Part shown: positions 1 to 11,161 of the stretch, one piece after another | Layout: each line of letters starts with the position of its first letter | Position numbering within the stretch: the first letter of the stretch is position 1 | NCBI GenBank assembly: GCA_021780735.1 | Contig: JAJXYE010000049.1 | Location: 1 to 42,515, forward strand | Reading direction: 5' to 3' | DNA from: Pseudomonadota bacterium | Lineage (GTDB): Bacteria > Pseudomonadota > Gammaproteobacteria > Xanthomonadales > Rhodanobacteraceae | Length of the DNA stretch: 42,515 bases | The notes under the pieces: model-generated | The model's input: only the letters and a program-made list of their open reading frames with translations | What the model was told of the DNA's origin: nothing | The model's database searches: none | Position numbers and translations under genes: made by a program

Positions 1-370
<370 letters not shown>

Positions 371-587
371 CTGTCACTATCTGGGAGCTGATCAATCGGA
401 AGACCGCATTACCGCAGCGCGCACCCGAATCCGCCGTGACTCAATTGGACGAAACCGGGCTTGCTGCCTGCCGCTGGGGGAACGCAGGGAAAGGTTTTCA
501 ACGGTACAACACAGCATCACTTTTGTATAGCTCCAGCCGGGCGACAAAGAGACGTCCATTACCCGGCGGGAGTGGTGTCACGCAGAA

Positions 588-1877
588 TTATTTGCCGGCA
601 CCCAGCTTCTTGAGCTGCTCGTTCGCGTCATGCGCGTATTTTGGATCCTTGGCGGCTTCCTTCAGCGCGGCGATACGGGCAGCCTTGTGCTTGAGGCCAG
701 CCTCGCATGCGGCCAGCACCATGTAGGCACGTCCTGGCTGCTTGGTTACCCCCTTGCTGATCGCCTGCTCAACCATGCTCTTCGCTTGGCCGAACTTGTT
801 GTCGGTGAGCAGGATGCTCGCGATCTGCAGCGCCGGCTCGCCGTCCTTGGCCAAGGGCAGCGCCTTGTTGAAGGAGTCCATCGCCGATTTGTTGTCGCCA
901 GCCTGGAACTGGGCCTTGCCCAGCAACAGATAGGTTTCTGCCGAAGCCTGCAAGATGCCCTTGCTGAGGCCTTCCTTGACAACGCCAATGGCCTTGTCCG
1001 CATCAACCTTGGGGTCGTTTGCTTCGAGCGACTGGTTGAAGTACAGCGCTCCCAGCAAATTGTACTCAGCCGCGGTGGTGAGCTTGCCCTTGGCACGGGC
1101 GCTTTCCATCAAGTTGATCGCCTCGGGATATTTCCCCGCATTCTGAAGGGCATCGACAGCGTTGCTCAGCCGAACCGGGTCATCCGGGTGCGCGGCGAGA
1201 TCCTCTTGCGCCAGCTGCACCACCTTGTCGTTCTGACCCGATGCGGAATAGCTGGCAAGCAGGATCTGATTCCATTGTGGTTCGGGCTTGTCGGTGAGTG
1301 ATTGCGCCTTCTTGACCGAGGCGATCGCCTCGGCGTACTTGCCCAACTGGTATTCGTCGTTGCCCTGGGTGGCGTAGGACTCGGCCGTTTCCTTTTTTCC
1401 ATCGGCGCGCCATTTGGCCAAGGTATCCAGCGATGCCTGATACTCGCCGCCGGCCTGCTGCACCACGGCCAGCATGTATTGCATGCCGAAGTAGTCGTCA
1501 TTCGGCAGCGTGCCGTCGGCCAGCGCGCGCTGAAGGAGTGCGGCGGAAGCCTTGAAGTCGCCGGCCTTGTACTTGATCAGCGACAGGCCTTGCAACGCCT
1601 TGTCCTTCACGTACTTGCTCTTGCTGTGATCCAGCAGCGTCTGCAGCTGCTGCTCCGCCTTGGCCATGTCGCCGGCATTGAGCGTATCGAAACTGGCCTT
1701 CAGATCCTTTGAATCCCTCTCGCTGGTTAGGTCAAGCTTCGGCTCCTTTCTGCTCGTATCCGGATACGCCGAGCTCTGACTGGCCTTGCTGGAGCTGCGC
1801 GCCAGCAACGGGCTGCTGGCCAGGCCGAGCAGCAGTGCCGCGGTCGCCAACGCGGTCGAGCGGGGGAGAAGTTTCAT
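588..1877 (-). CDS. Exported tetratricopeptide-repeat protein
   Basis: This encodes 429 residues from the ATG at 1877, chosen because AGAGGAAC lies just upstream and the protein then opens with a clear signal peptide (MKLLPRSTALATAALLLGLA, probable cleavage near ARSSS). The mature part is alpha-helical with repeated TPR-like units, for example SYATQGNDEYQLGKYAEAI, TYLLLGKAQFQAGDNKSA and RAYMVLAACEAGLKHKAA. It probably works in the periplasm as a protein-binding scaffold. It sits between gyrB and tonB on the same strand, with about 217 bases before tonB. In related bacteria a TPR protein next to tonB is common, and a role in TonB-linked transport is an inference from position only. No enzyme motif is visible. 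Confidence 0.85.
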   Translation of the reverse strand: MKLLPRSTALATAALLLGLASSPLLARSSSKASQSSAYPDTSRKEPKLDLTSERDSKDLKASFDTLNAGDMAKAEQQLQTLLDHSKSKYVKDKALQGLSLIKYKAGDFKASAALLQRALADGTLPNDDYFGMQYMLAVVQQAGGEYQASLDTLAKWRADGKKETAESYATQGNDEYQLGKYAEAIASVKKAQSLTDKPEPQWNQILLASYSASGQNDKVVQLAQEDLAAHPDDPVRLSNAVDALQNAGKYPEAINLMESARAKGKLTTAAEYNLLGALYFNQSLEANDPKVDADKAIGVVKEGLSKGILQASAETYLLLGKAQFQAGDNKSAMDSFNKALPLAKDGEPALQIASILLTDNKFGQAKSMVEQAISKGVTKQPGRAYMVLAACEAGLKHKAARIAALKEAAKDPKYAHDANEQLKKLGAGK

Positions 1878-2056
1878 GCTGTTCCTCTGTCTTTCAAGTC
1901 GGCGCGCCACTATCCAACGCGGTAGATTTTTAAGCGTAACCCGAGCCGGGCGCGAATAACAAGTTGCAGCGCCGCATGAAAGATTGTTGAGAATCAATAC
2001 GTTATAATTTTGTTTGAAACGCGATGCAGCACCAGGCGCATGAGCGGGCCCGCCAC

Positions 2057-4588
<2,532 letters not shown>

Positions 4589-4596
<8 letters not shown>

Positions 4597-5692
4597 GGGA
4601 CGTCAGCAGGCCTTGTTCCACGTGAAACACTTTGCACGGCATCTGCCGCAACGCCTGCGGCAGTTCGGTGCCGGTAAGCAGCACCTGTGCCTGCGCGGCG
4701 GTCAGCTGCGCCACGACAGCCGTCTGATGGGCCTGATCAAGTTCGGAGGCGAGATCGTCAAGGCAGACAATCGGCCACTCTCCGACTTGCTCGGCATACA
4801 GCGCAGCCTGGGCCAGCATGCAAGCGAGCGCCGTGAGTTTTTCCTGGCCTCGGGAAAGGTGCTCACGTAACGGCGCATCTTCGTAGGCAACCGTCCAGTC
4901 GGCCCGATGCGCGCCCAGCGTGGTGTGCCCACGCGCCAGATCCCTGGCCCGTAGCTCGCGAAGCTGCGCACCCAAATCAAGCTCATCCGACCAGCCACGG
5001 CGATAGCGCAATTCCAGCGCACCCAGTTCGGGGAGCAAGCCACCAGCCGCCTTAGCCAACTGCGGGCGCAAGCGATCGAGGTAGGTACGGCGGAGGCGAT
5101 CGATCACTTCGGCCGCCTGAGCCAACTCCGCCTCCCATGGTTCAAACAAGGTGTCGGTCGGTGTCGCGGCTGAACGCAACAGACTGTTGCGTTGCTTCAG
5201 CGCGCGTTGATAACGGCGCCAATGCATCAGAAAGTTGTGTTCCACGTGGAACACACCCCAGTCCAGATAACGGCGACGCTCTTCCGCTCCGCCGGCGATC
5301 AGCGCATGTGACCCCGGTTCAAAGCACACCACCGCGCATTCGCGCACCAACTCACCCAGCGTTATCGGTTCCCCGTCCAGCCTGGCTTCCCAGCGGACAC
5401 CATCGCGCCCCAGACCCAACCGCCCGACTTGGCCGTGGCCAAGCACGCGTTCGGCAAAGATCGCCATTCGCGTACTCCCTCGCTGCAAAAGAGCTTCCTT
5501 CGAACCACTGCGGAAGGAGCGTGCGTGGGACAGCAGGAAAACTGCCTCAAGGACACTGGTTTTGCCGGCGCCGTTGGCGCCCACGAAAACATTGATCGCT
5601 GGATCAAGCGTGACGCTCGCATCGCTCAGACAGCGCATTCCGCGTATGCGCAACTGCCCCAGCCTCACCTGAAGGCCTGCCACAAATGGCAA
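4589..5692 (-). CDS. recF: DNA replication and repair protein RecF
   Basis: RecF is a cytoplasmic ABC/SMC-like ATPase that loads RecA at single-strand gaps with RecO and RecR. The 367 residues show the Walker A motif VGANGAGKTSVLEAV near the N-terminus, the ABC signature LSRGQEKLTAL, and Walker B PIVCLDDLASELD. The start is uncertain. A TTG at 5692 has GAGG eight bases upstream and is used here; a GTG at 5668 would give 359 residues beginning VRLGQLRIRG, closer to the E. coli start. The gene lies 72 bases after dnaN and about 96 bases before gyrB, all on the same strand. Identity is certain; only the first eight residues are in doubt. Confidence 0.96.
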
Positions 5693-5764
5693 CGCCGGAA
5701 CCTCGAGTTGGCGTTCCGGCGTCGCATGCTTCCACCACGAAAACTGAGGATCATGCCCTGGGTG

Positions 5765-6865
5765 TCAGAGACGCAAAGGCATGATGACGTGGCGTGCATG
5801 CTCGTGATCGTTTTCCTGCACCAGGCAGCTGGACTGGGCGTCGCGCAGGCTCAATCGGGCCTTTTCGCCCCGCAAAGCCGCGAGAGCATCGAGCAGATAG
5901 CCCACATTGAAACCCACTGCAAGGTCGGAAACATGCGTATCGGCCTCGACTTCCTCCACCGCCTCTTCCTGTTCGGGGTTGTGCGCAATGATGCGCAGCT
6001 TGCCCGGTGACAGTTCCAGCCGAACCCCGCGATACTTTTCATTCGACAAGATGGCTGCGCGCTGCAAGGCACCGCGCAGCACTTCGCGATCGAGCGTTGC
6101 GGTCTTGTCGGCTCCCAGCGGAATGACAGCCTCGTAGTCAGGAAAACGGCCGTCGATCAGCTTGGAGGTAAACACCACATCACCACGACGCACGCGCAGG
6201 TGGTTACGGCCAAATTCCAGTTCGACCGCGCCATCACCACTTTCAAGCAAGCCCACCAGTTCGTTGACACCCTTGCGTGGAATGATGATCTGTCGACGGG
6301 TGGTAACCGCGCTCTGCAGCTCGGTTTCCTTCATCGCCAGACGGTGGCCGTCGGTAGCCACGCAACGCAAGGTATGTTCCTGCAGATCGAGCAACATGCC
6401 ATTGAGGTAATAGCGCACGTCCTGGTTGGCCATCGCGAATGCGGTACGTTCCATCAGATCGCGCAGGACTTCCTCGGGCAGGCTGACCTTCTCGACGAGT
6501 TCAATCTGGTCAACTGTTGGAAATTCACTGGCAGGCAGGGTTGTCAGCGTGAAGCGGCTGCGGCCTGCATGCAGGGCCACCCGGTCACCGTTGAGTTTGA
6601 GCTCGATCTGGGCTCCATCGGGCAAGGCACGCACGATATCGAACAATTTCCTTGCGGGTATGGTGATTTCGCCATCACTCAGCTTTTCCGCTGATGCGGT
6701 AGCCACCATCTCCACTTCCAGGTCAGTACCGGTCAGCGAAACCTTGCCGTCCGCGACCCTGACCAGCAGATTCGCCAAAACCGGCAAGGTCTGACGTCGT
6801 TCAACCACGCCCACGACCTGCTGCAGTGGCTTGAGCAGAGCTTCTCTCTGGATGCTGAATTGCAT
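5765..6865 (-). CDS. dnaN: DNA polymerase III beta sliding clamp
   Basis: This ring-shaped clamp holds polymerase III on DNA and recruits many replication and repair proteins. Its 366 residues match the usual length. It opens MQFSIQREALLKPLQQVVGV, has the three-fold repeated clamp architecture (for example the RYYLNGMLLD and RLAMKETEL segments of the central domain), and ends HARHVIMPLRL, the typical C-terminal MPMRL-type tail that lines the peptide-binding pocket. The ATG at 6865 is preceded by GAGGGGA about nine bases away. It follows dnaA by 255 bases, and that gap holds the probable replication origin, so dnaN likely has a promoter there too. Confidence 0.98.
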   Translation of the reverse strand: MQFSIQREALLKPLQQVVGVVERRQTLPVLANLLVRVADGKVSLTGTDLEVEMVATASAEKLSDGEITIPARKLFDIVRALPDGAQIELKLNGDRVALHAGRSRFTLTTLPASEFPTVDQIELVEKVSLPEEVLRDLMERTAFAMANQDVRYYLNGMLLDLQEHTLRCVATDGHRLAMKETELQSAVTTRRQIIIPRKGVNELVGLLESGDGAVELEFGRNHLRVRRGDVVFTSKLIDGRFPDYEAVIPLGADKTATLDREVLRGALQRAAILSNEKYRGVRLELSPGKLRIIAHNPEQEEAVEEVEADTHVSDLAVGFNVGYLLDALAALRGEKARLSLRDAQSSCLVQENDHEHARHVIMPLRL

Positions 6866-7120
6866 GGCTTGGCGTCCCCTCTACCTGCTGTTCTGTCTTT
6901 AAAAGAAGATTAGTAGTTGTTGTAGGCGTTGTGGATAACAAAAAAGCACATTTTTGTTCATCCTTATCAAACACTTACAGAAATTCATGGCTGTGCTCGA
7001 ACGACTTGAATAACGGTGGGTGATTTGTGGATAACTGAGACCGTCATTTCATCCACCTATTATCCACAGCTTGGCGACCAGCTTATCCATAATTTGGCCG
7101 CTGTTCGCCAGATCGGCATC
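6866..7120. other. Probable replication origin (oriC) between dnaA and dnaN
   Basis: This gap is more AT-rich than its surroundings. It contains three exact DnaA boxes (TTATCCACA): 6930-6938 and 7026-7034 on the minus strand and 7060-7068 on the plus strand. A one-mismatch copy, TTATCCATA, lies at 7083-7091. Next to the first box, 6911-6925 reads TAG TAG TTG TTG TAG, resembling DnaA-trio repeats, and the flanking DNA is AT-rich (for example 6937-6958, an imperfect A-tract/T-tract inverted repeat). In relatives oriC lies in this gap and/or the rpmH-dnaA gap. Function is inferred from boxes and gene order. Confidence 0.8.
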
Positions 7121-8458
7121 TCAACCGGTCAGGGTTCGAATCAGTTGTTCCCAGTCCTGCCGCATTCTGGCGTCGGTCTCGACGAATTTACGAATCGTCT
7201 TGCATGCGTGCATGACCGTTGTGTGGTCGCGCCCACCGAAGGCTTCGCCGATTTCCGGCAAGCTGTGCTCGGTGAGTTCCTTGGACAAGGTCATTGCGAT
7301 CTGGCGCGGTCGCGCCAATGAACGAACCCGACGTTTGGACAGCAGATCCTGCAGCCGCACATTGAAATACTCGGCCGTGATCTTCTGGATGTTGGGAATG
7401 GTGATCGCCTGGGCGTGCGTGGCAAGCAGGTCGCGCAGGGTTTCCTCGGCAAAGTCGGTGGTGATCGGCTTGCCGTAGAAATTGGCGCGCGCGGCGAGCG
7501 TGTTCAGCGCGCCTTCCAGATCGCGAACATTGGAGCGGATGCGCTTGGCCAGCAGCATCGCCACGTTCTCGTCCACCGCGACGCCCTTCTCCAGCGCCTT
7601 GGCCAGCAGGATCGCCGCCCGGGTCTCGAAGTCCGGCGGCTCGATGGCCACGCTCAGACCCCAGCCCAGACGGGATTTCAACCGGGGTTCGAGCTTGTCG
7701 ACCTCCTTGGGATAGCGGTCGCAAGTCAGGATGATCTGCTGCTTGGACTCGAACAAGGCATTGAATGTATGAAAGAACTCCTCCTGGGTGGTGTCCTTGC
7801 CGGCAAAGAACTGGATGTCGTCAATCAACAGCGCATCGACCGAACGGAAACGCCGTTTGAACTCGTCCATGCTCTTGGCGCGCAACGCCTCGATCATCGA
7901 ACCGACAAACTGTTCCGAGCGCAGGTACATCACCTTGCACTGCGGATTGTGTTCCAGCATCAGATTGCCGGCAGCGTGCATCAGGTGGGTCTTGCCCAGC
8001 CCGGTGCCGCCATACAGCAACAACGGGTTGTACGCCCGACCCGGGTTGGTGGCGACCTGCATCGCGGCGGCCTTGCCCAGCTGGTTCGACTTGCCCTCGA
8101 CAAACGTCTCAAACGTGTAGTGCGGATCCAGGTTGTGCAGGAACGAAGCCACCGGCGGTGCCACGGCGGCCGAACGCCGTGCCGCGGTGGCCGGCCGGGG
8201 CAAAGCAGGGGCCCGCGCCGTACTTGACCCCACATCCAGCCGAACCGGCCAAGACTTGCCCTGCAACTGCTGCAACACCAACTCGATCTGCGCCAGATAG
8301 CGCTCGCGCACGGTATCCAGCGTGTAGGAATTTGGCGCGAACAACTGCAGGCCGTCGGCATCGTTGCGCGCCTGCAATGGCATCAGCCAGGTATGCAGGT
8401 CTTCGGCGCTGAGATCGCCTTCCAGGCGCTCAAGGCAGCGCCGCCACAGATCACTCAT
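7121..8458 (-). CDS. dnaA: Chromosomal replication initiator DnaA
   Basis: DnaA is the AAA+ initiator that binds DnaA boxes, opens oriC and loads DnaB helicase. The 445-residue protein shows domain I ([20 protein letters not shown]), a variable Ala/Pro-rich linker (about residues 80-110), and domain III with Walker [14 protein letters not shown] and Walker [10 protein letters not shown]. Domain IV carries the box-recognition signature [15 protein letters not shown] near the C-terminus. The ATG at 8458 is used; the sequence before it has no obvious Shine-Dalgarno match. It diverges from rpmH, and the 203-base gap holds several DnaA-box-like sites, so autoregulation by DnaA is likely. Identity is certain. 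Confidence 0.98.
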   Translation of the reverse strand: MSDLWRRCLERLEGDLSAEDLHTWLMPLQARNDADGLQLFAPNSYTLDTVRERYLAQIELVLQQLQGKSWPVRLDVGSSTARAPALPRPATAARRSAAVAPPVASFLHNLDPHYTFETFVEGKSNQLGKAAAMQVATNPGRAYNPLLLYGGTGLGKTHLMHAAGNLMLEHNPQCKVMYLRSEQFVGSMIEALRAKSMDEFKRRFRSVDALLIDDIQFFAGKDTTQEEFFHTFNALFESKQQIILTCDRYPKEVDKLEPRLKSRLGWGLSVAIEPPDFETRAAILLAKALEKGVAVDENVAMLLAKRIRSNVRDLEGALNTLAARANFYGKPITTDFAEETLRDLLATHAQAITIPNIQKITAEYFNVRLQDLLSKRRVRSLARPRQIAMTLSKELTEHSLPEIGEAFGGRDHTTVMHACKTIRKFVETDARMRQDWEQLIRTLTG

Positions 8459-8542
8459 GAATAAAATCAGCCACAGCTCGGGGCGCTATGCGCGCAAGGG
8501 GAGCGCTAGTCTAGCAGCAGCCTCCGTGCTCCCGGGGTCAAA

Positions 8543-8575
8543 CTATCCACACCACTGTCCACAAGGCTATCCACA
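8543..8575 (+). promoter_or_regulatory. Phased array of three DnaA-box-like sites upstream of dnaA
   Basis: CTATCCACA (8543-8551), CTGTCCACA (8555-8563) and CTATCCACA (8567-8575) lie on the plus strand exactly 12 bases apart. Each differs from TTATCCACA at one or two positions. They lie 85-115 bases upstream of dnaA, so they could be a second origin module, an autoregulatory site, or both. Confidence 0.65.
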
Positions 8576-8593
8576 AGCCCAAGCCTCATGGAT

Positions 8594-8623
8594 TTGACAG
8601 CGCACCGGAAAACCGGACATACT
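8594..8623 (+). promoter_or_regulatory. Sigma-70 promoter for rpmH-rnpA
   Basis: TTGACA at 8594-8599 and CATACT at 8618-8623 are separated by 18 bases. Transcription would start near 8630, giving a leader of about 30 bases before the rpmH ATG. The perfect -35 and the position make this a good prediction. Confidence 0.65.
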
Positions 8624-8634
8624 TTCCAACCTTT

Positions 8635-8643
8635 TTATCCACA
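8635..8643 (+). promoter_or_regulatory. Exact DnaA box in the rpmH leader
   Basis: TTATCCACA lies just after the predicted rpmH start point and 18 bases before the rpmH ATG. DnaA bound here could affect rpmH-rnpA transcription or serve as part of the origin. The box match is exact; the role is inferred. Confidence 0.7.
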
Positions 8644-8661
8644 TTCCCTTCGGAGTAAGCC

Positions 8662-8796
8662 ATGAAGCGGACCTTCCAGCCCAGCAAGCTCAAGCGTGCT
8701 CGTACACACGGTTTCCGTGCCCGCATGGCCACTGCCGACGGTCGCAAGATTCTCAATGCCCGTCGCGCCAAGGGCCGCAAGCGCCTGATCCCGTAA
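8662..8796 (+). CDS. rpmH: 50S ribosomal protein L34
   Basis: This small basic protein of the large ribosomal subunit has 44 residues. It begins [20 protein letters not shown], continues [20 protein letters not shown] and ends RLIP, close to the 46-residue E. coli protein along its whole length. CGGAG lies about seven bases before the ATG. It is divergent from dnaA and lies 14 bases before rnpA, the near-universal rpmH-rnpA pairing, so the two are probably cotranscribed. A DnaA box lies in its leader. Confidence 0.97.
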   Translation: MKRTFQPSKLKRARTHGFRARMATADGRKILNARRAKGRKRLIP

Positions 8797-8810
8797 CCCG
8801 GCCGAGCGTC

Positions 8811-9179
8811 ATGTCAAGCGCCGGTTTTCCGCGCGATGCGCGGTTACGTCGGCCAGCTGATTTTGCCGCCTTGCGGATCAACAGCGGACGCGCAGGCGGC
8901 CGCTGTTTTCATATGCGTTACCGGGCCAATGAGCTGGGCCATGCGCGGCTCGGCCTGGCCATCTCCAAGCGTGTTTCCAAGCGCGCTGTCGAACGCAACC
9001 GGATCAAACGGCTGCTGCGCGAATCGTTCCGCCGCGTTCGCCATCAGCTCCCCGCTGTCGATCTGATGGTGATGGCGCGCGAACAGGCGGCCGGCATGCC
9101 TGGTTCGGAACTTCTTGCCGAGATCGAAGGCCTGTGGAAGAAGCTGTTGGCCAGTCGCTCCGAAGCGACGAAGCATTGA
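8811..9179 (+). CDS. rnpA: Ribonuclease P protein component
   Basis: This is the protein subunit that helps the RNase P RNA cleave 5' leaders from precursor tRNAs. The 122 residues are basic and contain the family's RNR signature, SKRAVERNRIKRLLRESFR, near the middle, preceded by LGLAISKRVS. The length is normal for the family. The ATG at 8811 lies 14 bases after rpmH; the ribosome-binding site is weak, which fits translational coupling with rpmH. The yidD gene that often follows is not found in the 97 bases before yidC. Confidence 0.95.
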   Translation: MSSAGFPRDARLRRPADFAALRINSGRAGGRCFHMRYRANELGHARLGLAISKRVSKRAVERNRIKRLLRESFRRVRHQLPAVDLMVMAREQAAGMPGSELLAEIEGLWKKLLASRSEATKH

Positions 9180-9276
9180 AGCGGGTCGACGACACCAGCA
9201 CAATTGCACGTTGCCCCATTCCCTCACGTCTCCGCGGCGTAACACGTGTCGTGGCGCTATCCGGATCTGCTACGCG

Positions 9277-11025
9277 ATGAATCAAACGCGCACCTTCCTC
9301 CTGTTTGCCCTGATCGCTGTGGCTTACTTTCTGACCATGGCCTGGGAGAAGGACTATGCTCCGCCGCCGCCCGCCGTCGTGGCGAGCGCGTCGAGCACGG
9401 CTGCCGCGTCCAGCGATGGCAGCGTACCGGGAGCCATTCCCGCTGATGCCGGTTCGGCCGCGTCGGCATCCACCTCGGCCGTTGCACCGGCGGGCGCAAT
9501 CGCGGCTGCCGCCGCCGCACCGGCACCGCTGATCAGCGTCGACACGGATGTGCTGCATCTGCTGGTGGACAGCCGCGGGGGCAGTCTGGTGCGCGCCGAT
9601 CTGCTGGCCTATCCGGACGAGGCACCGACCCACAAGAACCCTCATCCGCCGGCTACCGTGCTGCTGGACAACGACGAAGCACACTATTTCGTCGCGCAGA
9701 ATGGCCTGGTCAGCAGCAGCGACAGCGCAGCGCAGGATCAGCCCAATCACCTGGCCCTGTTCCACAGCGCGCAGACGACGTACAAGCTGGCCAAGGGCCA
9801 GGACAAGCTGGATGTGGCGTTGACCTGGCAGGACGCGGCGGGTCTGAAGGTCACCAAGACCTACCACTTCACTCGCGGCAGTTACGTGATCGGCCTCAGC
9901 CAGAGCATCGACAACGGCAGCAGCCAGCCGTGGCAGGGCAACGCCTATCAGCAGCTGCAGCGGGTTGCTCCGCCCAAGCCGGGAAGCTGGTTCAGCAACT
10001 ACACCAACCCGGAATCGCGCAGCTTCCAGGGCGCCGCCTGGTATAACGGCGAGAAGTTCGAGAAGCTGGAGTTCAAGAATTTCAGTGAGAAGAAGGACGC
10101 GCTGGACAGCCAGTTCAAGGGCGGCTGGGCGGCGATGCTGCGCCTGTACTTCGTCACCGCGTGGATTCCGCCGGCTGACCAGACCGACCACTATGTCACC
10201 CAGACGATCAACCCGGACAGTGCCCATCCGCATTATCTGATCCGCGCGGTCGGCCCATCATTGAGTGTGGCGCCGGGTCAGCAGCTCACCACCCGGGCGC
10301 GCCTGTATCTGGGTCCGAACGTGCAGGGTACGCTGGACGCGATTGCGCCGGGGCTGGATCTGACCATCGACTACGGCATGTTCAAGGCGATCGCCGTGCC
10401 AATGCACTGGATCCTGTCGCAGTTCCACGCCATCTCGAAGAACTGGGGTGTGGCGATCATCCTGCTGGTGCTGCTGATCAAGGGCGTCACCTGGAAGCTC
10501 ACCGCCATGCAGTACCGCTCCAGTGCGCGCATGCGCAAACTGGCGCCGCGCATCCAGGCGCTGAAGGAGCGTTACGGCGATGACAAGGCCAAAATGCAGC
10601 AAGCCACCATGGAGTTGTACAAGAAGGAGAAGGTCAACCCGATGGGCGGCTGCCTGCCGGTGCTGATCACCATGCCGGTGTTCTACGGTCTGTTCTTCGT
10701 GCTCGAATACAGCCTGGAACTTCGCCACGCCGCGTTCCTGTGGATCCCCGACCTGAGCCACCCCGATCCGCTGTACATCCTGCCTGTCATCTACGCCGCC
10801 GTCATGCTTGGCACGCAGTGGCTGAATCCGGCGGCGGCAGGCATGGATCCGACCCAGGCGAAGATGATGAAGGTGATGCCGTTGTTGTTCACGGTGATGT
10901 TCGCCTTTTTCCCCGCCGGCCTGTGCCTGTACTACGCGGTGAATGGTCTGGTCGGTCTCGGCCAGCAGTGGTGGGTGACCCATCACATCGACCGCGAGGA
11001 CGCGGCCAAGCCCGCATCCGCCTGA
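9277..11025 (+). CDS. yidC: Membrane protein insertase YidC
   Basis: YidC inserts and folds inner-membrane proteins, alone or with SecYEG. The 582-residue protein starts at the ATG at 9277 (MNQTRTFLLFALIAVAYFLT), which begins the first membrane segment. An Ala/Pro-rich linker and a large periplasmic P1 domain (roughly residues 80-360) follow. The conserved core is about residues 365-570: NWGVAIILLVLLIKG, the cytoplasmic hairpin with ALKERYGDDKAKMQ and YKKEKVNPMGGCLPVLI, and late segments including FPAGLCLYYAVNGLVGLGQQWW. The hydrophilic-groove positive residue, Arg366 in E. coli, is Lys402 here, which from memory is also the case in Xanthomonas. A hairpin with a T-rich tail follows the gene. 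Confidence 0.96.
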   Translation: MNQTRTFLLFALIAVAYFLTMAWEKDYAPPPPAVVASASSTAAASSDGSVPGAIPADAGSAASASTSAVAPAGAIAAAAAAPAPLISVDTDVLHLLVDSRGGSLVRADLLAYPDEAPTHKNPHPPATVLLDNDEAHYFVAQNGLVSSSDSAAQDQPNHLALFHSAQTTYKLAKGQDKLDVALTWQDAAGLKVTKTYHFTRGSYVIGLSQSIDNGSSQPWQGNAYQQLQRVAPPKPGSWFSNYTNPESRSFQGAAWYNGEKFEKLEFKNFSEKKDALDSQFKGGWAAMLRLYFVTAWIPPADQTDHYVTQTINPDSAHPHYLIRAVGPSLSVAPGQQLTTRARLYLGPNVQGTLDAIAPGLDLTIDYGMFKAIAVPMHWILSQFHAISKNWGVAIILLVLLIKGVTWKLTAMQYRSSARMRKLAPRIQALKERYGDDKAKMQQATMELYKKEKVNPMGGCLPVLITMPVFYGLFFVLEYSLELRHAAFLWIPDLSHPDPLYILPVIYAAVMLGTQWLNPAAAGMDPTQAKMMKVMPLLFTVMFAFFPAGLCLYYAVNGLVGLGQQWWVTHHIDREDAAKPASA

Positions 11026-11043
11026 GCATGGCGCTTGTCAGGT

Positions 11044-11080
11044 CAGCCGCGAATGGATCATCCTCGCGGCTGGCTTCTTT
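11044..11080 (+). terminator. Probable intrinsic terminator after yidC
   Basis: CAGCCGCGA (11044-11052) pairs perfectly with TCGCGGCTG (11064-11072) around an 11-base loop, and GCTTCTTT follows. It lies 18 bases after the yidC stop. The T-tract is short, so strength is uncertain. Confidence 0.5.
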
Positions 11081-11161
11081 CCCGACCCGGCGGGATCGAC
11101 CCAGCCACCAGCATTGAACGCCCGGCCGGGACGAGGCGCCAGCCGAACCCGGGCTGCACCG

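Noticed and set aside
6937-6958. A-tract/T-tract inverted repeat as a dnaA terminator
   Set aside because: The stem is almost all A-T pairs and would be too weak; it fits better as part of an AT-rich origin region.
8039-8046. ACCCGGGT copy inside dnaA as a regulator site
   Set aside because: Single copy within coding sequence and unpaired; an eight-base GC-rich word is expected by chance in DNA of this composition.
9115-9276. Upstream in-frame start for yidC
   Set aside because: It would overlap rnpA and add unconserved residues; the first membrane helix begins right after the ATG at 9277.
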